Assembly (NCBI GenBank): GCA_030512335.1
Contig: JAULSU010000003.1
Location: forward strand, 496,001-560,000
Length of the DNA: 64,000 nt
DNA from: Immersiella caudata
Lineage: Eukaryota > Ascomycota > Sordariomycetes > Sordariales > Lasiosphaeriaceae
Direction of reading: 5' to 3'
The translations under genes and the position numbers were made by a program. The notes under the pieces were generated by a model. That model worked only from the letters and a program-made list of their open reading frames with translations. It was not told the origin of the DNA and searched no databases. Positions 55,067 through 64,000 of this stretch are shown piece by piece. Numbering within the stretch: position 1 is the first letter of the stretch; each line of letters begins with the position of its first letter.

Positions 55067-58000
55067 TCAAACCTTCTCCCAACGCAGCTGAACAGCCATA
55101 GCGATGACCGGCAAAACACTAACAATCTCGCCCAGTCCAGCATACTGCGGCGGAATGCGGACGTTGTCAAACTTGGCAAAGGCACCAGCCCCCAGCAAGA
55201 TGGCAAAGATGTTGTAGATGAAGCTCCAGGCAAAGTTGAGCCAAATCCTTGTGACCGACTTCTTGCTCACATTGATCAGGGTCAAGATGCCGCCAAGCCG
55301 GGGCGTTGCCAGAACGACGTGAGCTGCCGACTTGGCGACATCAGCGCCGATTCCCTTGTCGTCAGCGTGCTGAATCGCCACGCCGATGGTGGCCTGAGCA
55401 AGAGCAATGGCGTCATTGGTACCGTCACCGCAAAAGATGACCACGGGAGACTTGTCCTTCGGCTTGGCTGGCGAGGTGCCTGAGTCGTCCATCCCGCGGA
55501 GAGCCTGGATGTACTTTTGCTTGTCCTCCGGAGCGCAGCGTCCGCGCACATTGCTGGTGGGGATGCTCAAGTGTTCAGCCAAGGCCCTGACTGTTGCTTC
55601 GTCGTCGCCAGAGACAAGGTGGACCTGGATTCCGCGGCCCTGCAGCTGCTTAACCGTATCGAGAGAGTCGTTACGGACTGTATCCCGAAGACCGAAAACA
55701 GCGACGACCTTTCCGTCAATGGTAAAACAAAACGCCGTGAGAGATTGGTTCAAGGCCTTCTGAACATGTTCGCTCTTGCCCAGTCCAAGCCAACGAGAGT
55801 TGCCAGCACGGATGACGTCGCCAGATGGAGATTTCCCTTCCACGCCCTTTCCTGGCAGAGCCTTGATACTGGATACAGGGGATGGCGATACTCCTTTGGA
55901 AGTCAGATGCGAAGCGATAGCGACGGATACCGGGTGCTTGATGTCTTTGACCAATCCGAAGAGAAGAGACATCCCCTTGTCACCCTCTTCGGTCTCTCCC
56001 TCGCATTCCTCAAACGCAACAGAAAGCTTGCCTTCGGTTAGTGTTCCCGTCTTGTCAAAAACGACGTGCGACGTCTTGTGTGCAATCTCGATGGACCTAG
56101 ACTCCTTGAAGATAACACCATGCATGGCAGCCACTCCTGTACCGATAACGACAACCATAGGCACGGCAAGGCCAATCGCGCAAGGGCAAGAGACGATGAG
56201 GACGGTGATGGCGTACGTAACGGCCTGGATAGCAGACTCAGAACCGCCCAGACCCTGAGAGTTGATGCCAGTGCCGACCCAAGCCCCAAATGTGACCAGC
56301 ATGAGGGTGAGGATCACCGGCACGAAGTAGCTTGCCACCTTGTCAGCGAGCTCCTGGATCCTGGGCTGACCTGCCTTCGCCTTGTCAACCAGTTCAGCTA
56401 TCGCACTGATGGTGTTGTTGCCGGGCAGCTGCTGCAGCCGAACAAGCAGCGTTCCAGATCCGTTGATGGTTCCGGCGATGACGGGTGACTTCGCTCGTTT
56501 CTCGACCGGTTGAGACTCGCCCGTGATCATCGACTCGTCAACCTCGGATCTTCCTTCGGTAACCGTTCCGTCGGTCGGAATCGTCGAGTCCGGGACTACT
56601 TTGAAGATGTCGCCATACTCGAGCAACCTCGCGTCGATCTCTCTGGTGCTGCCATTCGCCTCCACGATGGTAGCAGTGGACGTCTGGAGTGAACGAATCG
56701 ATATCGACTCGACGGCTTTCTGGCGGGCTAACCCAGCGACATACCGACCGAGCATGATCAAAGTGACAAGAAGAGTGCTCGTTTCAAAGAACTCCCCAGT
56801 GGAGAGAGGCTTGCCTGCAGCTAGGTAGGCGAACGAGATGACAGAGAAGATGTAGGCGGCGCTCGTGCTTAGCACGATCAACAGGTCCATCTCCACCATG
56901 CGCGAGAAGATGAGACTCTTTAACGCTTTCTCATAAAACTCTCCTGCGACGACAACCTGAACGATCGTGGCAAGAGCCAAGGAAGCGGAGCCATATGCAA
57001 GTTCATTTTCGGACAGAGGCGCCCAAGACATGACGAGAACCGGGATAGTCAGCACGGCTGATAGAAGAGTCTTCCAGCCCATATGTTGTACATGTCGGTT
57101 GTTTGCGGCCAGTGCCGGGTCTCGTCGGGGCGGTGCAAGCTTCAAAGGGTCGTCCCAACCCTTTTCGGCCAAATCTCTGGCACCCGCAACGTCCGGGTCG
57201 TATGCGATATGAACGGTGGTCTTGTCGAGAACCGTGACGTCCTTGACTCCCAGTGGCCATGGCTGTTCCGCGAAGATGGAAGCGTTGGCTACCGTGGCAT
57301 CAAAGCCAAAACCGTCAGTTTTAGCCAGATCACATTTGAACTCGCTCGTCCTGTTCAAGTGACTCAAGACTTCTTCCAGACTGCCGAAACGGGGATCGAG
57401 GTCGAACTCTGCGCGGGAGAGGACCAAGGTGGCTTTCGCATTCCTGACCTGTTTGAGAGCGCCGAGGGTTCTCTCGAGCTTCTTCGCACATCCTGTGCAA
57501 GTCATGCCGGCCACGGTAAGAACAATGTGCTCGTAGTTGATATGGCCTTTCTCCACGTCTGCCGATAAGGGTGGCTCTGGGGAAACCTGTCTGATTCCTT
57601 CATCCTGGTCATCGCCACAGCAGGAATCCCCACAAGAGTCGGCTTTGCTTTCTGCGTCGCAATCCTTGACCTTGACCGTGGGGCCACTGCAGCATCCCCC
57701 CTGGGAATGAGAAGTTGTCTTTGCGAGCGCAGGAAGTTTAGCATCATCGTGATGACCCGTCCCATGCGAATGGTCATGATCATGGCCGCGAGGATGAGCA
57801 TGATTGTGAGTTTGAGCGCGGGAATGCTTCTGCGACTGATGGCGCTGATGTGAGGTCGAGGTTCCTGGCTTTGCGCAGCAAGAGTCAAAGGAGTGTCCAG
57901 ACATTGCACTCTTGTAGCTCGACCTCGAACCAGAGCGCTTTCTTCCCTGCTTCCTATCGATGGATGAGCGCTGCTTCGGAGCGCAACAAGACTCCTGCCC

Positions 58001-58723
58001 GAGTGCCAACAATGCGCGGCAGATGCAGCCGAGGGCCGCCAAGGTAGTAGCGTAGCGGTCGCGGGTAACGCGCTTGTGGTATCCGCAGGGCTTGTCGTCT
58101 TCGACTCCGAGACATTCGGTGCTCTTGAGGGAGATGGTCGATGCGTAGGCTTAAGTGTGTGAAGTCAAGTTAGTATAATTCACCACGGTGCATTGTGGGC
58201 TGTGGCGGGCAACCATACCAACAGCAGACTCCTTTACCTCTAGCCCTGGCGTCTTCTCACCCTCGCATGCTCGGAGGGCAAGCCGATCCAGGCAAGAGTC
58301 ATCGCAGCAAGGAACCGTGGTGCCATCACAGCATTCGGGCTTAGTCGCGTTGAGCACTTTCGCCGGTGGCTGGGCTGGGGTGCAGCAATCCTCTTTGTCC
58401 TGAGGAGTGGCAGCGGCGGGAGCACACTGGTCTTGTCCATCATCGCAGCGCAGCGGTGAGCCAGCCGCAGGCACGTTTGCCTCCCTTTCGCCGCAACAGC
58501 CGGTCTGGCAGACAGCTGTAGCCGATTGGGGCTTCTCGTCCGCGGCCGATTCACTGCCGTCGCCGCAGCAAGAATCTTTGCAGCCGTCATCGCTATTCGA
58601 ATCGGGGGCGCAACAACCATTGTCGTTCTCTTGTGTCGAAGGCGTCGCGTGATCAGCCAATGGGGAACAAGTCGCTGGCTCAGGATCCTTGGGAGGCCCG
58701 CAACAGCCGGAGCCGCACGCCAT
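55067..58723 (-). CDS. crpA: CrpA-type copper-exporting P1B ATPase
   Basis: Two exons (58219-58723, 55067-58149), 1195 residues. Exon 1 and the start of exon 2 form a cysteine-rich tail with many CC pairs (GSGCCGPP, NGCCAPD, DSCCGDG, TGCCGER, EDCCTPA, PECCDG, VPCCDDSC). A His-rich run (HNHAHPRGHDHDHSHG) follows. One heavy-metal-associated domain has GMTCTGC at 383-389. The P-type core has TGES (711-714), the membrane CPC (823-825), DKTGTLT with phosphorylated D867, KHPVSVAIA and GDGTNDA. This matches fungal CrpA/Crp1 copper-resistance pumps, which export Cu(I) at the plasma membrane. The tail probably binds or senses metal. The gene symbol is by similarity of architecture. Confidence 0.92.
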
Positions 58724-60158
58724 TTTTGTGGGTAGTTTTGCCGAGGTCGCTATATGAGATGGGGTGGATGCCTTCGCTTGGGGGATGCGCGGAGAAGAAT
58801 TCTAGAAGGGGAGTCTTGGCTGCTAATAAAGGTTTGGAATAGCGATGGAATAGGAAAGAAATTAGGGCAAAATCCGGGGCGAGATTTGCTAAGAAACGCT
58901 ACTTGGGACGTCTCAGATTGAGGAGCCGTGTTAGTCCAACAGTGAGTGTCGCAGCCTCTGCTCGTTCCACAGAAAATCCCAGGGAATTGGAAAGTGGATT
59001 GATGTTTCGGAGTTTGTCGAGCAAACAAGCAATTGTCCCCTGGGGGAGACGCGGGGGAGCACGGACCGCCAAGAGGAAGGGTCCTGCTGGCTTGCTCCTT
59101 CCGTCCAGCGACTGTCAGGATTTGCCGTGGCAGGTGGTGCCGCGCCGCTCCTCGTGCCGTTCGTCGTCCGAAGACCGGACACTGATTGGCGGTGACTTGG
59201 CCCAGGGGCGAAGTGACTGGATGAAAGGACGGTTGCTTGATTGGCCAGGCCCCAGGGCCAAGCCCAACCTTGGGCGACTCGTCTGCAGCTTTGATCAGAG
59301 ATCGGGGTAGCACTACCTGCGCTCGCTCCGGGTGCTTGAATCCGACGACTTCAAAGGCGGTCTGCGTGCCGCTGCCGTAGCATAATTGCGCGGTGTGGTG
59401 CGTGGAAAGGCGGGAGAGCGCACATCCGCGTGCGGTCGCAATTCGGGACTTGACGGATCACTCCACGCGCATTCCGTCGCACAGCGCACCCATGACCACA
59501 CCGCTCCGGGCGGGGCGGCGTCCATGACGATTATTTGCTGGCCCTGGATCCACTGTCAGCGGCACGGAGCAGCGGCCGCATGTGACCGCCGTGAGTGAGC
59601 ACCAGGGCCATCAAAAAGTGATCAACATAGCGGTATCTTCCGATGGTCGGGATGGCAGCACAGTGCCTGCAGTGTCAGGTCTGCAGTCTGCAGTGCTTGC
59701 AGCGCGTGAGGTGTGCGATCGCTATGGCTCCCCGATCAGGGATAATTGATCACGAACAGAAGTAAATGATTGACCAGAAAGCCAAGACATAATTGCCCAC
59801 CATGCTGCCGTCTCGGCGCCATCACTCTCCTTCACGAATTGTGGCTCGACTCAGAACCCGGAGATATCGTTGGTCGCACCTGCTAGCTCAGCTCTTAGTG
59901 CTCAAGTGTTCAAGGTGGGGTTAGGGATTGTCGACACCTAGGTGTGCGGCTGGCAATCCGAGGTGAGCTGCCAGAGTCCCATCGTGCCTGCGTCGAACCC
60001 GTTTTGCTAACGGCTACGCCCGTAGCGGCGAAGGGATCCATCCGTTTTTTTTTTTTCCAAATCCGCAGAATTTCAGTTATCGAGGCGGATTATCGCCACC
60101 AACAGCAAAGGAGGAGTTTCAGCCGCCGAACCGTCTCGGCTGAGGCCGCCCTCGAGCC
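58724..60158. promoter_or_regulatory. Shared 1.4-kb region between divergent metal-transport genes
   Basis: Separates the start codons of the copper ATPase and the NRAMP gene. It contains no recognisable gene. A T12 tract (60045-60056) lies about 100 bases before the NRAMP ATG, and a GCAGT-rich block (59664-59702, TCTGCAGTCTGCAGTGC) lies mid-region. Joint metal control is plausible from layout but no known element was verified. Confidence 0.45.
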
Positions 60159-62212
60159 ATGTGCTCCTGCCCCTCCAGAACCGATGAGCCCTACGAGGGC
60201 GAGGGCCACAACCAAAGCCCCAATCATTTGGCGGCTGACTTGACGACAAATCAAGATCTCAACGGCATTGCAAATGCCAGAGAGATCCGGAACCGAGCTG
60301 CCCACGCAATACCTGGATCGTCCCGCATGGCGACCGATAATATCGACGCCGGCCCAAACGATGATCCTGGCGAAGTAAAAGTTGAGGAGAAGAAGTCGTC
60401 CGATGGCATTTTCATCGGTCGGCTTGACAGGGAGGGACGGGATGGGGACCCCAAGAAAGTTGCTGCTGTTGAGGTTGGGGCCCGTTCCGAGTCTGCCTCT
60501 CCCTCAGGTTCTCACAGCGGAAGCGTTCAACAGGGCTCCTCCCGTCTGTCCCGTGTGAAGCAGGTCATTCTCACTTATGCTCAGTTTGTCGGTCCTGGGT
60601 TCATGATTGCAGTGGCATACAGTTCGTAGACCCCCCCCCCCCTCCGCCCCTCCCCCTCTGGTTGCATATCTCCCATTCATTGGGTTTTGCTAACATATTT
60701 GGGAAGTTGATCCTGGAAACTACGCCACAGACATCGCCGCTGGTGCTTCATACCGGTTCAAACTTCTGTTCATAGTCCTCCTGAGCAACCTCTTTGCTAT
60801 CCTCTTGCAGAGCCTTGCGATCAGGCTTGGCACTGTCACCGGACTCGATCTCTCGTCGGCTTGCCGCGCTTTCCTCCCACGGTGGCTGAACTACCTTTTG
60901 TATGGTTTGGCCGAGGCGGCCATCATTGCGACAGATATTGCAGAGGTAAGAGTCCCAGACTGACGCAAGGACCGTAGCCCAATCTAACAACCGGACGTCA
61001 GGTCATCGGCACCGCCATAGCCCTCAACTTGCTCATTCCTCAACTCCCCCTGATCGCCGGATGCGCACTCTCAATCCTCGATGTCATGGTCATCCTCTTT
61101 TTCTATAACCCATCGAGCTCCATGCGGGGGCTACGGCTGTTTGAGATGTTTGTGTGTCTTCTGGTACTCGGCGTGGTCGTTTGCTTCTGCATCCAGCTGT
61201 CACTCATAACCGACACCAGCGTGGGGGAAGTTTTCAAAGGCTACCTACCTTCAGGGGCGATCGTTGAGCAACAAGGGTAGGTTGATGTTTGTCCTGCGTA
61301 TTGAGAAGAAGCTAAACTGTTGTCAGACTCTACCAAGCCTGTGGTATTCTCGGCGCCACTGTGATGCCACACAGCTTGTTCCTCGGCTCCGGCATCGTCC
61401 AGCCGCGTCTGCGAGAGTACGACGCCAAGCGCGGCCTCCTTCCCACCGAGCCTACCTCAGCTGCCTCATCCACTAATGACGGCGTGGAAAAGATCTACTA
61501 CATCCCCTCCCAAGCCGCCATCAAGCACAGTCTCAAGTACTCCATCGTGGAGCTCGCTCTCTCTCTCTTCACCTTCGCCCTGTTTGTCAATTCCGCCATC
61601 CTCATCGTTGCCGGCGCCTCCCTATACGACAACCCCGACGCCGTCGGCGAAGAAGACATCTTTGCCATTCACGCTCTTCTGTCCCGCAGTATCTCTCCCG
61701 CCGCGGGTACCATCTTCGCTCTCGCCCTCCTTCTCTCTGGCATCTCTGCTGGAATAGTCTGCACTATTGCAGGGCAGATGGTCAGCGAGGGCGCTCTCAA
61801 CTGGAAGATGAAGCCTTGGGTGCGGCGTCTCGTTACCCGTTCCATCAGCATTACGCCGTCCATCATCATAGCGGCCGCCGTTGGAAGATCTGGCCTCAAC
61901 ACCGCGCTGACGGCGTCGCAAGTGGTACTGAGCAGTGTGCTGCCGTTTGTGACGGCACCGCTGATCTACTTCACTTGTCTGAACAAGTACATGACTGTCA
62001 GGCCTGGCATGGCGCGTTTCCACGTTGAAGATGACGAGGAGACGGCGTTGTTTGCCCGGCGGCGTGGTGGCTTGTCGCATGCCGGTGGGCATGTAAACGG
62101 GATCAAGATGGCTAACTCGTGGTGGTTGGCCATCATTGCTGGCCTTGTGTGGCTCCTCATTGCTGTCATGAACGTCGCCAATTTGGTGCTGCTGGGGCTC
62201 GGACAGGGGTAG
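60159..62212 (+). CDS. NRAMP divalent metal transporter (Mn/Fe, Smf-like)
   Basis: Four exons (60159-60621, 60707-60945, 61002-61276, 61327-62212), 620 residues. The helix-1 metal-binding motif is DPGNY at 156-160 (IDPGNYATDIAAGA). The helix-6 motif MPH is at 339-341 (LGATVMPHSLFLGSG). Other marks are FVGPGFMIAVAYI and GQMVSEGALNWKM. Eleven or so membrane helices. Fungal NRAMPs (Smf1-3) import Mn2+ and Fe2+ with protons at the plasma membrane, vacuole or endosome. The first intron has an unusual GTTCGT donor and a 13-base C run, with a CTAAC branch. The N-terminus is ambiguous: ATG 60159 gives a 56-residue longer tail than ATG 60327 (MATDNIDAG). Confidence 0.9.
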
Positions 62213-62642
62213 GTGTGAGTTGCTTGGTCCACATGACCTACTATTTGGGACCGGGGAGAATCGGACGGCGTTCAACACAGCCATCCCGTTGAAGCTGATG
62301 GTAACGAGACGGAGATTTGAGGCCGAGAACAGGTACGTCTAGGGAAGATGCTCTGGCGTGGGGTTGTCAACAACCGCCAAGAAAAGGGAGTCGTGGTTAC
62401 CAACAACCAAGACAAGGAAAGTGCAAATTTGAGTATGAGCAGAGTGTGAAACCCGACCTGCACACAGTCATTACCGATTATCTTCTTCAGTAGCCCTACT
62501 TGCAAAAAAAAAAAAAAACTTTCACCTGCTCGAAAATACAGCGCACTGCCATTGCTTTTGGAGAGTGTGGGTCCTGGCGCCTGCAGCCAAAAATGCTGGC
62601 TCCACTGGAGCCTGGACATCCACTTCCACAGAGAATACAAAG
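62213..62642. other. 3' flank of NRAMP, no gene
   Basis: Contains an A15 tract at 62504-62518. No coding signal. Confidence 0.45.
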
Positions 62643-62714
62643 CTTCCTGGCCGGGAATCGAACCCGGAGCTTCGCGGTGAAAGCGCGATATGTTAGCCGT
62701 TACACTACCAAGAA
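62643..62714 (-). tRNA. tRNA-Glu (anticodon TTC)
   Basis: 72-base cloverleaf without intron. Acceptor stem TTCTTGG/CCAGGAA includes one T-G pair, discriminator G. D arm GTGTAACGGCTAACAT. Anticodon stem TCGCG/CGCGA with loop CTTTCAC, so U33 and anticodon TTC (codon GAA). T arm CCGGG-TTCGATT-CCCGG. All invariant positions are as expected. Confidence 0.93.
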
Positions 62715-63405
62715 CTGGAATTGTTGAAATTATGGTTTGGTAATTTCTGTCGTGCGCTGCGGGCTCGGTGGTCGCGAGGCATCACTGCTGTTCACAGGTC
62801 ATTGGCGCCTTGGTAATCGGCAGTTCCAGATATCTGGCAATCACAGTTTATGCAAGACTGGGATGGCTTTTTAGTTTAACGATTCTTCTAATGCGCCAAG
62901 TTGTATCGATGTTTGTACTTTGCGCGTGGTGAGTCTGGAGATCGCCCCGCCGGTCGCCCTGATTGGCTTGGAGGCAAAAAGGGGTGGAAAGTATGTAAAC
63001 AAAGCATTGTCTTCCCAGGTCTTCACTCTACTTTCTCGGACTCGGCATGACTGAATCCGGCTGATTAAAGACCCGCCATCGAGCGTGGCCAATAGTGGCT
63101 GAAATGCGTGTTGAAAGGGGAATGCCGCTGCGGGTTGGGGACTGGATCAGTAGGTACTCTCAACACAGGCAGGGCAACGAATGAGTTCAACGAGTGTTGA
63201 CCCGGCCGAGGACTCCCCATGACAAATTTACCCCCCTGACACACGCAGGCAACCTACGAGACTGACGCCCTCCCTCGGGAATTTGTCTCCGAGGCCGCCA
63301 TTCAAAGCGGCATGGGCTGCGGTCTCCTCATGAGCCCCTATCCCGGGTACTGCCGCCACTGACATCTGAACCTGATGTTTGCTCACACTTCAAAATACAA
63401 ACAGC
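62715..63405. other. Intergenic region, no gene seen
   Basis: About 690 bases between the tRNA and the stop codon of the right-edge gene. Confidence 0.45.
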
Positions 63406-64000
63406 CTACACCAACAACAATGCCGCAAGCACACTCGCAAACAAAACAGACGTTGCCACCGCAGGCATGTTCCTCGGCCCAGTACTAGCAGCCTTTGGAT
63501 TTGGCGCACCCGCCTTGCTGTTTTGCGTCGCGTTGACAGACCGAACGCAAGCCAGCTTCGCCGAGTTCGTCACCCGAGCGACCTCACCGGTCTGATTGGC
63601 AGACTCAGACTGCCCCCACATCACCAACACCGGCCACGCCGTACTTCCAATCCGATCATAGTCCTTCCTGGTTCCCCCTTCTCGCTCCGGCCCGCCGTAC
63701 CGCACAACATGAAACTTCCCCTCCGGCCACTCCCTAATCTGGCTCGCGTTGAAAGCTACCGCCCGCGTTAGCATCACCCTCGCTTCTCACGCCCAGAGAC
63801 AAATTACTCACTCCTAGCAACACACCCCCCACCCCCCCTCAGCACACCCCTCGCCTCCTCGCTGCACCCACCAATCCCCGCCAAGCTCGGACAAGCACAA
63901 GCCACATGCCCGTTCTGCACTCTATACCCCCTCACCGCCTCCTCCTCCACCCCCTTCACACACTCGGCACTCAGCACTCTCCCGCAGCTCCCGTCGTCCT
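63406..64000 (-). CDS. GPI-anchored secreted protein, 3' part only (5' end beyond right edge)
   Basis: The last exon (63406-63755) reads FNASQIREWPEGKFHVVRYGG, DYDRIGSTAWPVLVMWGQ, a Ser/Thr/Ala linker, and a hydrophobic end (MPAVATSVLFASVLAALLLV) typical of GPI-anchor signals. A 56-base intron (63756-63811, GTGAGT donor, GCTAAC branch) joins an upstream exon with several cysteines (RVLSAECVKGVEEEAV, ACACPSLAGIGGCSEEA). The Cys-containing domain may be a secreted fungal module but too little is in view to name it. Confidence 0.6.

Overview
The window looks like nuclear DNA of a filamentous ascomycete (Pezizomycotina, probably a Sordariomycete). The evidence is short GT-AG introns of about 43-190 bases, many with CTAAC or CTGAC branch sites, interspersed monocistronic genes on both strands, and lineage-typical families: UstYa/DUF3328 proteins, HET and NACHT-ankyrin proteins, GPI-anchored Ser/Thr-rich wall proteins, F-box proteins, LtrA, and a CrpA-type copper ATPase. 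All family calls come from reading translated sequence by eye; no database was searched.

Layout. 1-1.5 kb: PUS1 pseudouridine synthase, running off the left edge. 2.6-4.7 kb: GMC oxidoreductase with one frame break. 5.6-7 kb: GPI-anchored repeat protein. 8-14.2 kb: a phosphatidylserine-decarboxylase-like relic, two divergent UstYa-like genes, a small secreted peptide with a Kex2 site, and a secreted tyrosinase. This is the gene set of dikaritin-type fungal RiPP clusters and the best candidate for an undescribed system here. 15.5 kb: an intron-containing tRNA-like gene. 17.3-20.5 kb: two tandem paralogs of a family I do not recognise. 20.9-25 kb: MED22, a metacaspase without prodomain, and an Arp1-like amidase that lacks its catalytic core. 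25.9-30.9 kb: hydroxylaminobenzene-mutase-like membrane protein, an oxidase fragment ending in a 32-base tandem repeat, and an MFS transporter.

31-40 kb is degenerate accessory sequence: a tyrosinase tail, a broken HET gene, a hairpin-rich stretch, an intact small six-cysteine secreted protein, and an ankyrin-protein pseudogene. 40-48 kb: a hypothetical charged protein, an F-box protein, a secreted proprotein with a Kex2 site and six-cysteine tail, and next to it an intact NACHT-ankyrin STAND receptor. 48.2-51.2 kb: a truncated amino-acid permease and a second F-box-like protein. 52-62.2 kb: an LtrA membrane protein, then a copper P-type ATPase and an NRAMP metal transporter transcribed divergently from a shared 1.4-kb region. 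tRNA-Glu(TTC) lies at 62.6 kb and the 3' part of a GPI-anchored protein gene at the right edge.

Several accessory genes (GMC, HET, permease, amidase, possibly the second tandem paralog) share one lesion type: a single missing base. Core genes and long ORFs in the same window are intact. This is either real decay or an assembly artefact and should be settled before calling those genes dead.
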